Assembly: GCA_022792535.1 (NCBI GenBank)
Contig: JAAWBG010000054.1
Coordinates: 1 to 43,231, forward strand
Direction: 5' to 3'
Source: Lachnospiraceae bacterium
Lineage (GTDB): Bacteria; Bacillota; Clostridia; Lachnospirales; Lachnospiraceae
DNA length: 43,231 bases
Part shown: positions 24,957 through 34,231 of the stretch, in pieces
Position numbering within the stretch: the stretch's first letter is position 1
Layout: each line of letters begins with the position of its first letter
The notes under the pieces: model-generated
Seen by the model: only the letters and a program-made list of their open reading frames with translations
The model's database searches: none
Told to the model about the DNA's origin: nothing
Made by a program: the position numbers and the translations under genes

Positions 24957-25055
24957 AGCTGTTGCAAAATATGGCGGTTCTACAAGATATGGTTATAGCA
25001 GCAATTATATTAAACATTATCTTGTAGGAATCAGCCATTTTGCAACAGCCCTTTT
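24957..25055 (+). terminator. Long palindrome/terminator after gdhA
   Basis: Imperfect arms GCTGTTGCAAAATATGGC and ...GCCATTTTGCAACAGC, with an inner CTACAAGATA/TATCTTGTAG pair, total about 95 nt, then CCTTTT. The bioY gene converges on it. The outer arm sequence is shared with the hypB terminator and may be a dispersed family. Confidence 0.7.
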
Positions 25056-25082
25056 AGCGTTAGGATAGGCAGAGAGATTTGC

Positions 25083-25658
25083 TCAGCGTAAATTTGCCCG
25101 CTGCAGTTGATTTCGAATCTGAGGCCCCATTACCATAGCCAGAATCATTTTGATGAGATCGCCTGGAAGAAATGGGATTACCCCTGCAAAAAGGGCTGCT
25201 TTGAATCCAAGATTCGCCTGAAAGGCCAGCCAGGCAGTGCCGCATAAGTAGCACACAAGGGTGCCCAGAATCATGCCGGCTAAGCAGAGCAGGCGTTTGG
25301 AAGTAAACTTGTCAATAAAAATGCCGGCAATGATTGCCATTGGAATAAAACCAATCAGATACCCTCCGGTAGGACCGAAGAGTTTTTCCGGCCCGCTGGT
25401 AAATCCTGAAAATACCGGGACGCCGACTAACCCTATCAGCAGGTACACCAGATAACTTATAACAGCGTCTTTGGTACCTAAGAGATACAGAGCAAAATAA
25501 ATCACAAGGTTGGTCAATGAGATAGGCACCGGACCGATGGGAATCGAGAAGGGGGCCAGAATGCAGGTGGCGGCAGTCATAACGCCGATAATGGCGATTT
25601 GGCGGATTGTAAAGCCAGATTTCAAATTTGTGTTGGTGTTTAAACTAGGTTCGCGCAT
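25083..25658 (-). CDS. bioY: BioY, biotin-binding S component of an ECF transporter
   Basis: Membrane protein with six helices. IGPVPISLTNLVIYFALYLL and PTGGYLIGFIPMA are the conserved BioY segments that form the biotin site. 191 aa, full length. The ATPase and T components are not here and are probably the shared ecfA/ecfT genes elsewhere. The promoter (25704-25732) is overlapped by a BirA operator, so expression should fall when biotin is plentiful. GGAGG precedes the ATG. Confidence 0.95.
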   Translation of the reverse strand: MREPSLNTNTNLKSGFTIRQIAIIGVMTAATCILAPFSIPIGPVPISLTNLVIYFALYLLGTKDAVISYLVYLLIGLVGVPVFSGFTSGPEKLFGPTGGYLIGFIPMAIIAGIFIDKFTSKRLLCLAGMILGTLVCYLCGTAWLAFQANLGFKAALFAGVIPFLPGDLIKMILAMVMGPQIRNQLQRANLR

Positions 25659-25703
25659 AATTCTCCTCCAAAGTAAGTTTGATCGTAATGTCTTTTCATT
25701 ATC

Positions 25704-25732
25704 AGTATAAAAACAGAACAGAAAATTGTCAA
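25704..25732 (-). promoter_or_regulatory. Promoter of bioY
   Basis: Minus strand perfect TTGACA (25727-25732), 17-nt spacer, TATACT (25704-25709). The -35 lies inside the BirA half-site. Confidence 0.75.
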
Positions 25733-25756
25733 CTAAAATTTTTAAAAAGTTAACAA
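25726..25756. promoter_or_regulatory. BirA operator
   Basis: TTGTCAAC (25726-25733), 15-nt spacer, GTTAACAA (25749-25756). The BirA consensus in Bacillota is TTGTTAAC-N14-16-GTTAACAA, so only one base differs. Position over the -35 predicts repression by biotinyl-AMP-loaded BirA. Confidence 0.85.
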
Positions 25757-25761
25757 TAGGA

Positions 25762-25812
25762 CAAAAATAGATACCTTTTCTTCTGCCAGATAGAAAAGGT
25801 ATCTATTTTTGC
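25762..25812 (-). terminator. Terminator of the XRE gene, probably bidirectional
   Basis: 18-bp perfect stem (25763-25780 and 25793-25810, AAAAATAGATACCTTTTC) with a T-run on either strand. It separates the XRE gene from the bioY control region. Confidence 0.85.
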
Positions 25813-25820
25813 GGTTTTTG

Positions 25821-26168
25821 TTATGTCTGCCTCTTTTCAGGGATGTCCAAAAGTTTTTTTACAGCATTCTGCATATCAGGATGATTTCGGTATTCTAAGA
25901 CAAGGGTCCGTTCTTGATCCGAGAGAAAAAGATCATTCATGGAGTTGCTGTATCCAAAAGTGCCCAGAATATTTTCAATATTATATATTTTGCAGAGAAT
26001 CAATAAGGTATCTGCATCTGGCTGTGTCTGGCCGCTTTCCCAGCCATAGACTGTTTTAGGGGCAACTGGCAGATTGTGATCTTCTAACTTTATTACCAGG
26101 TCATTGACGGAATAGTGATTTAATTTCCGATATGTCTTCAAAACCTTGGAAATATTTGGATTTTTCAT
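25821..26168 (-). CDS. XRE-family regulator
   Basis: 115 aa. HTH at residues 8-65 (YSVNDLVIKLEDHNLPVAPK, TVYGWESGQTQPDADTLLIL, CKIYNIENILGTFGY) and a C-terminal helical tail (LSDQERTLVLEYRNHPDMQN). The recognition loop is longer than in the tandem XRE pair, so it is a different subgroup. GAGAGGTGAG precedes the ATG. It is divergent from the sulfur-defence operon, across about 320 nt, and might regulate it. That is inference from position. Confidence 0.82.
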   Translation of the reverse strand: MKNPNISKVLKTYRKLNHYSVNDLVIKLEDHNLPVAPKTVYGWESGQTQPDADTLLILCKIYNIENILGTFGYSNSMNDLFLSDQERTLVLEYRNHPDMQNAVKKLLDIPEKRQT

Positions 26169-26260
26169 TATCTCACCTCTCCTATCTTATCATCATAGAC
26201 TACCCTAAAATATGCGTCAATAAATTGAAAATAATTCTTTAAAACCAGCAAAAAGTGATA

Positions 26261-26289
26261 TTGAAATTCCTGGAAAAAGAGAATATAAT
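26261..26289 (+). promoter_or_regulatory. Promoter of the sulfur-defence operon
   Basis: TTGAAA (26261-26266), 17-nt spacer, TATAAT (26284-26289). Predicted start near 26296, leaving a leader of about 200 nt before the first gene. Confidence 0.6.
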
Positions 26290-26373
26290 AGACAATATAT
26301 AGTTATGTAATAAAAATATTCCATAAGAAAAATTTTTCATGTTTCAAAACAGCAGGCCGCAGAATGTTTTTGC

Positions 26374-26436
26374 ACTATAGAAAATTCTTTCGGATTTTCT
26401 GTCACGGAACATAAAAAGATACGCAGATTGCGAAGA
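26374..26436 (+). repeat. Degenerate module A repeat in the operon leader
   Basis: CTATAGAAAATTCTTTCGG, ATTTTCT, GGAACATAAAAAGAT and GCAGATTGCG align with the head of module A at 6376-6430 with several changes that weaken the hairpin. It lies in the untranslated leader of the defence operon. Confidence 0.5.
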
Positions 26437-26492
26437 GAAATTTCTGTTTTTGAGCAACAGGAAACCGGGACAATGAAGATTGGAGGAAGTCT

Positions 26493-26690
26493 ATGGGGGA
26501 ACAGGCGAAAAAGTGGCTGGCAGATCAGATGGAACAGAACCGTATTTCAACAGAACTTGTTGCGGATTTATTAGAGATTCCAGTGAAGAAGCTTTGTGTT
26601 GGAACAGGAGAGTCTTTGGACGCAGATGATTTTTTACGGATATGCGCATATCTTCATATCAGACCTGAAAATATTCCCATGGATGATTGA
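26493..26690 (+). CDS. Small HTH (XRE-like) protein heading the sulfur-defence operon
   Basis: 65 aa. Segments QNRISTELVADLLEIPVKKL and DADDFLRICAYLHIRPENI follow the helix pattern of a minimal lambda-repressor-type HTH. TTGGAGGAAG precedes the ATG. It is 24 nt from the next gene and almost certainly co-transcribed, so it may control the operon or act as an accessory subunit. Weak similarity only; function inferred from size and place. Confidence 0.7.
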   Translation: MGEQAKKWLADQMEQNRISTELVADLLEIPVKKLCVGTGESLDADDFLRICAYLHIRPENIPMDD

Positions 26691-26714
26691 GAAATAGAGA
26701 GACAGGATGGAACA

Positions 26715-28454
26715 ATGATTATCTATAAATGCAACAATACCAAAGAGACAGGGGAACCCCTGCCTTGTACCGATACCCAATGTGAGACCAGCCTTTGTCC
26801 GGCCTGCGGAGGAAGAGCAGAAGCATTTTCTGAGATTTATTGGTGCAGTCACTGCAGGATTCCGCTGTATGAAGAAAAGTGCAGTCTGTGCGGGCAGCCT
26901 GGGAAGCGGCTGACCACGGATATCCGCCCAGTATTTCCAGAGGAACGGCTGCTTCTAGAGATCCTTCTGGGGAAGCCCTTAGAATATCTGAAAGAATCTG
27001 TGTGGAACGGAGCCGGAAACCGCTATTATGTAAACGGGCGCAGACTGCCTTTTGTAATCAGCAGTTTGAAAAATGTGGACAGTGATGAGATAAGGCGTCA
27101 GTATGAGAGCTGGAAGGGTCAGAATACAGATCAGTATTTTGAGGAATACCGGCGGCGGTTTGTGGAGGCGAATCATGTCCGCTATGAGAAGATCCTGGAG
27201 GAGGCCGGCTCTTATCTTCGGGAAAGTGCAGGGGATGCTCAGATTATGGATATGTTTGTGTCTTTCAGCGGAGGAAAAGATTCTACCGTTACCTCCGATC
27301 TGGTTACCCGCGCCTTCAGCAATCCAGGCATTATGCATATCTTTGGAGATACCACGCTGGAATTTCCTCTTACTTATGAATATATTGCCAGATTCCGTAA
27401 GGATCACCCTAAGACGCCTATGGTTTCTGCCCGGAATAAGGAGAAGGATTTTGAGGCATTGTGCAAAAAGATCGGACCGCCCAGCCGGGTAATGCGCTGG
27501 TGCTGCACCGTCTTTAAAACAGGGGTCATTCAGAAAAAGATCCGATCCCTTTTTCGGGAGAAAAATCAGATCCTGACTTACTATGGAATCAGACGCAGTG
27601 AATCAGCCAGCCGGAGTAAATATCAGCGGGAATCAGACAGCCCTAAGATCACGAAGCAGAGAATTATTTCCCCGGTGATCGACTGGATGGATTTTGATAT
27701 CTGGCTGTATCTTTTTACCACAGGAATTGACTTTAACGAGGCCTATCGTTTAGGCTATGCCAGAGTAGGCTGCTGGTGCTGCCCCAATAACAGCGTCTGG
27801 TCAGAATTTTTGTCATCGGTTCACATGCCGGAACAGTCAAAGAAGTTTCACAGGCTGTTGGTGGAATTTGCCGGGAGTATCGGCAAGGAAGATCCAGAGG
27901 AATACGTAAGAGAGGGAGGCTGGAAAGCAAGACAGGGGGGAAACGGCCTTCCCTATGCTCAGAAATCCGTGATTGCATTCCGTCCCTGCGCTGCAGAGGA
28001 AAATACCTTTTACTACGATCTTCAGAGACCGATTTCTGAGGAATTATACGAACTGTTCCGCCCCTTTGGATATCTGAATTTTGAGATGGGGAATTCAATT
28101 CTGGGGGAAGTTTATATTTTGAACCTCAAAGGAGAGGTAATCTTAAGACTTCAGGGAAGGATTGGAGAGCGGGAATTGAAGGTAACTATTTTTGACGTAA
28201 GGCTGGCAGGGGCCAGGGACTTAAAGACGGCAGAAGAAAAGATCAAGTGCCAGCTTACCAAATACCAGATGTGTATGGGCTGTCTGGCCTGCGAAAGCGT
28301 GTGCAGGCACAATGCCCTGTCGGTAAGGGAAAAGAGAGAGGGCGGTGTGGAGTACCGTATTTCCCAGGAAAAATGTCTTCGGTGCGGGGCATGTGTGAAT
28401 CATTTTATTGCAGGGTGCTATATGAGAAAAGTGCTTTCCATCAGGAGAAGGTAA
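26715..28454 (+). CDS. PP-loop PAPS-reductase-like protein with zinc-ribbon and ferredoxin ends (SspD/DndC-like)
   Basis: 579 aa in three parts. Residues 1-65 are Cys-rich, with CPACGG, CSHC and CSLCG pairs (zinc-ribbon like). Residues about 165-420 are the PAPS-reductase/ATP pyrophosphatase domain with PP-loop SGGKDS (185-190), HIFGDTTLEFP, RWCCTVFKTG and GCWCCPNN. At the end are two ferredoxin-type clusters: C520, C523, C526, C530 and C554, C557, C560, C568. In Dnd and Ssp systems the homologue (DndC, SspD) activates the DNA backbone with ATP and delivers sulfur. The attached ferredoxin is not in the classical short DndC and may carry electrons or sulfur. A tRNA or other sulfur-transfer role is the alternative, but the neighbours favour DNA phosphorothioation. 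Confidence 0.82.
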   Translation: MIIYKCNNTKETGEPLPCTDTQCETSLCPACGGRAEAFSEIYWCSHCRIPLYEEKCSLCGQPGKRLTTDIRPVFPEERLLLEILLGKPLEYLKESVWNGAGNRYYVNGRRLPFVISSLKNVDSDEIRRQYESWKGQNTDQYFEEYRRRFVEANHVRYEKILEEAGSYLRESAGDAQIMDMFVSFSGGKDSTVTSDLVTRAFSNPGIMHIFGDTTLEFPLTYEYIARFRKDHPKTPMVSARNKEKDFEALCKKIGPPSRVMRWCCTVFKTGVIQKKIRSLFREKNQILTYYGIRRSESASRSKYQRESDSPKITKQRIISPVIDWMDFDIWLYLFTTGIDFNEAYRLGYARVGCWCCPNNSVWSEFLSSVHMPEQSKKFHRLLVEFAGSIGKEDPEEYVREGGWKARQGGNGLPYAQKSVIAFRPCAAEENTFYYDLQRPISEELYELFRPFGYLNFEMGNSILGEVYILNLKGEVILRLQGRIGERELKVTIFDVRLAGARDLKTAEEKIKCQLTKYQMCMGCLACESVCRHNALSVREKREGGVEYRISQEKCLRCGACVNHFIAGCYMRKVLSIRRR

Positions 28455-28466
28455 AGGAGACAGAAG

Positions 28467-29411
28467 ATGAAACATTCCGTTCGTTTCAAGGGACACGAGA
28501 GTTTTATAATAAGAGAAGGATGGCTGAATAAAGGGCTGCGGGAGGTAAAGAAAAATCCCAAGGTTTTCTTTGAAAATTATGGGGCGGATGCGCTGGGAGT
28601 AGGGCCTAATATGGCAAAGTCCATCCGGTACTGGATGAAATGCAGCGGTCTTACAGACGAGAGAGTGCGGACGATCACAAGGCTTACAGAGCTGGGAGAG
28701 ATGATTTTACGGAAAGATCCCTATCTGGAAGAAATGTTTTCCCTGTGGGTGATTCACTGCAACATTGCCAGAAATCGGGAACTGGCCACTGTCTGGCAGA
28801 TTTTTTTCAATGAATTTGACTATGAGGAATTTACCAGGGAGGAATTGGAGCAGAAAATGCTGGAGCTGGCAGCCAGAGCGGCTGGAACCCAGACATTTTC
28901 TTCAAAATCAGTAAAAGATGACTGCGAGGCGGTTTTGCGCATGTATTTGAAAAAACAGACGGGCAAGGGCAGCCCGGAAGAAAAAAATGTCAGCCCTTTT
29001 GGCGGGCTGGGACTGTTAAAAGAGACGGAAGAGGGCTGTACAAGAGAACAGCCGGGGCTTCACAGATTACCTTCAGAGATTCTTCTCTATTTGATAAGCG
29101 GAATGGAAAGGGCGGAGCAGGGGATCAATGTGGAAGATTTGCTGCGCCGGCCAGGGGGACCAGGCAGGATCTTGCATTTGCGGCGGACAGGGTTAATGGA
29201 ACTGTTAGAACAGATAGAAGGAACTGGGAAAATTGTCATCAATCGGACGGCAGGTCTTGATATGGTGTATCTGCCAGAGAAGATGGAACCAGGGCAGGTA
29301 TTGCAGGATTATTATATTTTGCGCGGAAACTCTTACGGATTTTCGATGAAAAATTCTTCAAACAGGGAAGGGATGGAGGTCTGGGATGCAAAGTTCAGAG
29401 AAGGAGAATAG
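28467..29411 (+). CDS. DUF4007-family protein (SspB-like)
   Basis: 314 aa. The N-terminal half is typical DUF4007: FKGHESFIIREGWLNKGL, LGVGPNMAKSIRYWMKCSGL, RKDPYLEEMFSLWVIHCNI, then ATVWQIFFNEFDYEEFT and SVKDDCEAVLRMYL. As I recall, DUF4007 is the domain of SspB, the strand-nicking component of Ssp phosphorothioation. The assignment is from memory of the family, not computed. The C-terminal part (about 200-300) resembles a winged-helix/MarR-like tail. Its 3' end overlaps the next gene by 26 nt, implying coupled translation. Confidence 0.8.
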   Translation: MKHSVRFKGHESFIIREGWLNKGLREVKKNPKVFFENYGADALGVGPNMAKSIRYWMKCSGLTDERVRTITRLTELGEMILRKDPYLEEMFSLWVIHCNIARNRELATVWQIFFNEFDYEEFTREELEQKMLELAARAAGTQTFSSKSVKDDCEAVLRMYLKKQTGKGSPEEKNVSPFGGLGLLKETEEGCTREQPGLHRLPSEILLYLISGMERAEQGINVEDLLRRPGGPGRILHLRRTGLMELLEQIEGTGKIVINRTAGLDMVYLPEKMEPGQVLQDYYILRGNSYGFSMKNSSNREGMEVWDAKFREGE

Positions 29412-32400
29412 AGAAGATTTAAAGAAATTGATTAAGATTGACATGAATTTTCAGAAATCCGTCAATTTGAGCCTGGATCTGGGAGATTTTCATCGTCTGA
29501 ACAGCTATATTCCAACCCGTTCGTCGCTGCTGATCTTAAAGAGATATCTGGAAGGGATTCAGGGAAGGCCGGGAGAGAATGCCACCATTCTGATCGGTCC
29601 CTATGGAAAAGGGAAGTCTCACCTCTTATTAGTACTGCTGGCAATTTTTCAGGGAGAGATAAAAAAGCTTTCCAAGGTTTTGCCAAAGATTGAGAAGGTT
29701 GACAGGGAGACGGCAGAACTGATTTATCAGATAGACAGAAAAAAACAGCGTTTTCTGCCGGTACTGATCTCAGGGACAGGAAATGATCTGAATGATTCCT
29801 TTCTCTATGCCTTGAAGGAGGCCCTGGAACGGGAGGGAATGACAGATCTGGCGCCAAAGAGCAGTTATTCAGAGGCAGTGAAGGTACTGGAACAATGGCG
29901 GCTGGAATATCCAAAAGTGTACCAAAAATGGCAGAGATACCTGAAAGAGCAGAAGGAAACCTCAGAGAATTTGATAAGAAGGCTGAATAAGATGGACCGG
30001 GAGGCTATGAAGGTGTTTTTGGAATGTTATCCAAGCCTTACTGCAGGCAGCAGATTTCTTCCCATGGCACAGTCAGAAGCCTGGAGGGTTTATCAGGAGG
30101 TAAACCGGGAGCTAAGGGAACACTATGGATATGAGGGCATGGCGCTGGTTTTTGATGAATTCAGCAAATATATCGAGGGACATGAAAAAGAGAGTTTTGC
30201 CAGAGACATGAAGACCCTGCAGGACATGTGCGAGCTGGCAGAACGGGACAGTGAGGAGAAACTGCGTCTGATTCTGGTGGCTCATAAAAGTATTCATGAG
30301 TATGAAAAGGGCATTGACAAGTCGGTAAAAGACGCTTTTCGGGGTGTGGAAGGGCGTCTGAAAGAAGTGCGGTTTCATGTGACTGCCCGCAATCACTATG
30401 AACTGATTGCCGATACTCTGAGAAAAGAAGAACCAGCATTTTCGGAAAAGTATGAAGCCTATGGAACCCAGACTGGAATCAGGGAAATGCTGGAAGAATC
30501 CTTTCGCCTGCCCTGCTTTTCCAGTTTATTTTCCGCTCAAGAAGAGTACCAACAGGTGATGGGCCGGGGCTGTTTTCCTTTGACGCCGGTGTGCGCTTAT
30601 ATTTTACTGCATATCAGTGAGAAAGCAGCCCAGAATGAGCGGACGCTGTTTACTTTTTTGACCAGCCAAGAACAGGGAAGCCTGCCCAGAATCCTGGAGG
30701 AAAGGACAGAACCGTGGATTGGAGCGGAAGCGGTTTATGATTATTTCCGGCATTTGTTCCGAGAAAGCGGCGATCAGATTAAGATTCACAATGAATGGCT
30801 GAAGGCAGAATATGCATGGAAGCAGACAGAAAACGCTGCGGAAGGAAAGATTATCAAGGCTATGGCTTTGATCCGTATGATCCACAGAGAAGACGAACTT
30901 CCGGCGGTGGATGAGACGATTCGGCTGGCCCTGGGCATGAAGAGAGAAACGTATCAACCTGCCATTCAACAGCTAAAGCAGAAGGGAATCTTGATTTTTC
31001 GCAGCAGCCTCGGCACTTATGCATTTAAAAATAATATAGGCGTCAATCTGGAAAAAGAGATTGAAGCAGAGATTGCCAGACAGCCGGAAAAATTTCCAAT
31101 CTGTAAGTATTTAAAACAAATATCAGAATTGGATTACGTATTGCCCAAACAGCATAATCAAGAGCGGAGTATGACCCGGTATTTTCAATATGAATTTTTT
31201 TCGGCAGAAGAATTTTTGGAACTGCCGGGGACTTCCTATCTCTTTGAGGAAGATTTTTCAGATGGAAAAATCGCAGCCCTGGTTAGTGAAGAGGAAATAG
31301 ATTTACAGGCAGCGGCGGAGAAGACAAAGGAGCTTAAGGAAGATAGAATGGTGGTTCTGGTTCCCGGACAGCCCTTTCAAAAGGGACAGAGTTTGAGAAG
31401 GCTGGCGGCTGTCCGCAGCCTGAAAGAGAAAGCTGAATTTGCAAAGGAGCAGAAAGTGCTGCTGCGGGAGCTGGAATTGTATGAAGAAGATCTTGTATTT
31501 GAGATCAATGCCTCGCTGGAACAGGATTTTCTTCCAGGAAATAAGGGATGCTTGGCGCTCCACAGAGCAGAGAAACCGCGGTGTTTTGAGAGCGACATGG
31601 AATTTAACCGTTTCTTAAGTGAGATCTGTGAGAACTATTACTGTTTTTCTCCCAGGGTAAATCACGAATTGCTGAATATCCAGCAGGTGACAGGTCAATA
31701 TCTGCGGGCGAGAAATAAAGTGGTACGCGCGTTGCTGCAGGAACAGGGCCAGGAATATCAGACTGGCACCGCGCCAGAATCCATGGTATATCGGGCCGCA
31801 TTTGTGCGGACAGGAATTTTGGACTCCAGGTATGAGCGGGACTTAGGATGCAGCAGGATTTTGGAGGAAATAGATGGGTTTCTGATGAAATGTGTTGGAA
31901 GTTCCAGACCCTTTTTAGAATTGTACCAGAGGCTTCAGGGAAAGAATTACGGAGTGCGAAAGGGAATTGTGCCCTTGTTTTTGGCTCAGCGCCTGGCAAG
32001 AGCAGAGGGGATTCCCGTGATCTACCTTCAGAAAAAGGAACTGGAAGTGGACGAGAATGTTCTGAACCATGTCAATGAATTTCCAGAGGATTACCAGTTG
32101 TATCTGGAACCGGAAAGCGGGAAGAAGGAACAGTATCTGAGAACCTTAGAACAGGTCTGGCAGATTGAAAACACAGGGTTGGCTACCAGACAGCGCCGCT
32201 TAGTTCAGATTACAGAGGGAATGCAGAGATGGTATCGGTCTCTGCCTCAATATGCCAGAGTTACCAATGGGCTTGGAGAGGAAGCGAGAGCCATTCGGGT
32301 ATTTCGGAATCTGCTAAAGCGCAGTGAACCCAATCCCAGAGAATTTTTGTTTGAGGCCATACCAAAGCTGGCGGAAAGCCGGTTAGAACAGAAGGAGCCG

Positions 32401-33024
32401 GAACAAAGAAAGTCAAAAGCGGCAGAACAGAGACAGAGAGACCTAAAACAGGCGGCGGAAACAGTAATATATATGAAGAAATGCTTAGAACAAGTATTTT
32501 CAAATCTGGAGAAAGATGTGGCAAAGGATATTCGGGCGGTCTGTCAGGGCAAACCTCAGGAAAGTCTGAAAGGATGTCTGCGTTCCTGGTATCAAAAACA
32601 GAGCAGATCGGTGGAAGAATATATTTTGAGCAAAACAGCCAGTGAATTTCTGGAATATTTGGCGGAATTAAAGACCAATGATGAACGGGAGATTATCGCA
32701 GATTTGTCCAGGATCTTTCTGGATATTGATGTGGAGGACTGGAACGATGAGACCCTGGAGCTTTTTCACAGAGAATTGGAGCAGTGCAGAGAAGAGATCC
32801 AGAATATTGCAGAGAAGCCGGAGGGAAAGAAACAAAGAACCATCATTCTCATGGACGAACAGGGACATAACATTAAGCGCAGTTATGAGGCAGACTGGAA
32901 AGACAGTACCAGCAATTTTTTGAAAAATATGATTGACGAGGCAATGGAAGACTTTGAGAATACGTTAGAGACCAGCCAGAAAGTGGCGGTTTTGGCAGAA
33001 GTTCTTCAAGAACTGTTACAGTAA
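29386..33024 (+). CDS. Large P-loop ATPase, SspC/BrxC-like
   Basis: 1212 aa. Walker A GPYGKGKSH (71-79) and Walker B LVFDEFSKYIEG (D257/E258), with a sensor-like LILVAHKSIHEY after it. The remaining 850 residues are mostly helical, with a charged coiled-coil stretch near 1000-1100. Size, the DEFSKYIE box and position beside DUF4007 fit the big ATPases of Ssp (SspC), BREX (BrxC/PglY) and DUF6079 proteins. ATG 29386 has GGAGG 6 nt upstream and lies inside the DUF4007 gene. The ATPase presumably drives target search or loading of the modification complex. Confidence 0.8.
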   Translation: MQSSEKENREDLKKLIKIDMNFQKSVNLSLDLGDFHRLNSYIPTRSSLLILKRYLEGIQGRPGENATILIGPYGKGKSHLLLVLLAIFQGEIKKLSKVLPKIEKVDRETAELIYQIDRKKQRFLPVLISGTGNDLNDSFLYALKEALEREGMTDLAPKSSYSEAVKVLEQWRLEYPKVYQKWQRYLKEQKETSENLIRRLNKMDREAMKVFLECYPSLTAGSRFLPMAQSEAWRVYQEVNRELREHYGYEGMALVFDEFSKYIEGHEKESFARDMKTLQDMCELAERDSEEKLRLILVAHKSIHEYEKGIDKSVKDAFRGVEGRLKEVRFHVTARNHYELIADTLRKEEPAFSEKYEAYGTQTGIREMLEESFRLPCFSSLFSAQEEYQQVMGRGCFPLTPVCAYILLHISEKAAQNERTLFTFLTSQEQGSLPRILEERTEPWIGAEAVYDYFRHLFRESGDQIKIHNEWLKAEYAWKQTENAAEGKIIKAMALIRMIHREDELPAVDETIRLALGMKRETYQPAIQQLKQKGILIFRSSLGTYAFKNNIGVNLEKEIEAEIARQPEKFPICKYLKQISELDYVLPKQHNQERSMTRYFQYEFFSAEEFLELPGTSYLFEEDFSDGKIAALVSEEEIDLQAAAEKTKELKEDRMVVLVPGQPFQKGQSLRRLAAVRSLKEKAEFAKEQKVLLRELELYEEDLVFEINASLEQDFLPGNKGCLALHRAEKPRCFESDMEFNRFLSEICENYYCFSPRVNHELLNIQQVTGQYLRARNKVVRALLQEQGQEYQTGTAPESMVYRAAFVRTGILDSRYERDLGCSRILEEIDGFLMKCVGSSRPFLELYQRLQGKNYGVRKGIVPLFLAQRLARAEGIPVIYLQKKELEVDENVLNHVNEFPEDYQLYLEPESGKKEQYLRTLEQVWQIENTGLATRQRRLVQITEGMQRWYRSLPQYARVTNGLGEEARAIRVFRNLLKRSEPNPREFLFEAIPKLAESRLEQKEPEQRKSKAAEQRQRDLKQAAETVIYMKKCLEQVFSNLEKDVAKDIRAVCQGKPQESLKGCLRSWYQKQSRSVEEYILSKTASEFLEYLAELKTNDEREIIADLSRIFLDIDVEDWNDETLELFHRELEQCREEIQNIAEKPEGKKQRTIILMDEQGHNIKRSYEADWKDSTSNFLKNMIDEAMEDFENTLETSQKVAVLAEVLQELLQ

Positions 33025-33055
33025 CGTGACAGCAGTATACGGGGAGATGATCACA

Positions 33056-34213
33056 GTGATATATTTGGATAACGCATCAACGACTTATCCCAAACCAGAA
33101 AGAGTTTATCAAGCCATGGAAAAGGCAGGGAGAACCCTTGCGGTAAATGTGGGAAGAGGTTCTTATGGTCTGGCCCGCCAGGCCTTTCAATTGATGGAAG
33201 AAACCAGGGAGCAGATCTGCAGATTTGCTCATGGAAATGATACAGCTCAGGCAGTGCTGACTCCCTCGGCCACCATTGCATGTAATCAAGTCCTTGGGGG
33301 TCTGGAATGGAAAAGAGAAGATCAGGTCTATGTGACACCCTTTGAACACAATGCAGTGATGCGGGTACTATATGGCCTCCAGAAACAGTATGGATTTGAG
33401 GTGGAGGAGTTAGCCCTGGACCCTGTGACCCTGGAATTAGACCAGGAGAAAATTTCATATCAGTTTTTGCGAAAACCTCCCACCGTATTGGTGATGACCC
33501 ATGTGAGCAATGTGACAGGTGGGATCCTTCCCTGGCAGGAGATTGCAGAATTGGCAGAAAAGAGCCATCCGATTGTGATTTTGGATGGGGCCCAGTCTTT
33601 GGGACTGGTTCCGGTGACCTTGAAAAATGCGCCGGTGGATTTTTACATTTTTGCAGGACATAAGACCCTGTATGGTCCTCTTGGTATCGGCGGCTATATC
33701 AACAATCGAGGCAGGAAGTTACGCCCAGTTCTATTTGGGGGAACTGGCAGGGATTCCCTGAATCTGGAAATGGGACTCTCAGAGCCAGGGGGATATGAGC
33801 CGGGCAGCAGGAATATCACAGCCATTGCAGGACTTCATGCAGCCCTTAAGGAATATGAACAGATCTCAGTGAAGACTTGTCTGGAAAGAGAACAAGAGCT
33901 GCGGCGCAGATTGATTAAAAAGTTAAATCATCTTTCAAGAATTATTCTGTACAATCCTGCCGGGACAAATGTCACAGGCATTTTGTCTTTGAATGTAGAA
34001 GGATATCAGGCGGGAGATGTGGGAAGGGTGCTTGACATAGAACATCAAATAGCAGTGCGTACCGGCTATCACTGTGGGCCTCTGATTCATAAGTATTTGA
34101 AAGATGAAGGTTATGGAGGAACCGTGCGGGTCAGCCTGGGACGTTTTACCACAGAAGAGGAGCTGGAATTGCTGGTGGAAGCATTGGAAGAACTCTGTAC
34201 AGACAATTTCTGA
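33056..34213 (+). CDS. Cysteine desulfurase, group II (SspA/DndA-like)
   Basis: PLP enzyme that takes sulfur from L-cysteine as a persulfide. IYLDNASTTYPKPERVY is the standard family start, the PLP lysine is K203 in FAGHKTLYGP, and the persulfide cysteine is C340 in RTGYHCGPLIHK. The class is the 'aminotransferase V, EF2568-like' branch of desulfurases. I prefer GTG 33056, 9 nt after GGGGAG. GTG 33026 is closer to the previous stop but has no ribosome binding site; ATG 33047 is also possible. Placed between the SspC- and DndD-like genes, it should supply sulfur to the PP-loop protein. Confidence 0.88.
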   Translation: MIYLDNASTTYPKPERVYQAMEKAGRTLAVNVGRGSYGLARQAFQLMEETREQICRFAHGNDTAQAVLTPSATIACNQVLGGLEWKREDQVYVTPFEHNAVMRVLYGLQKQYGFEVEELALDPVTLELDQEKISYQFLRKPPTVLVMTHVSNVTGGILPWQEIAELAEKSHPIVILDGAQSLGLVPVTLKNAPVDFYIFAGHKTLYGPLGIGGYINNRGRKLRPVLFGGTGRDSLNLEMGLSEPGGYEPGSRNITAIAGLHAALKEYEQISVKTCLEREQELRRRLIKKLNHLSRIILYNPAGTNVTGILSLNVEGYQAGDVGRVLDIEHQIAVRTGYHCGPLIHKYLKDEGYGGTVRVSLGRFTTEEELELLVEALEELCTDNF

Positions 34214-34231
34214 CAAAGGAGGAGGTTTTTT

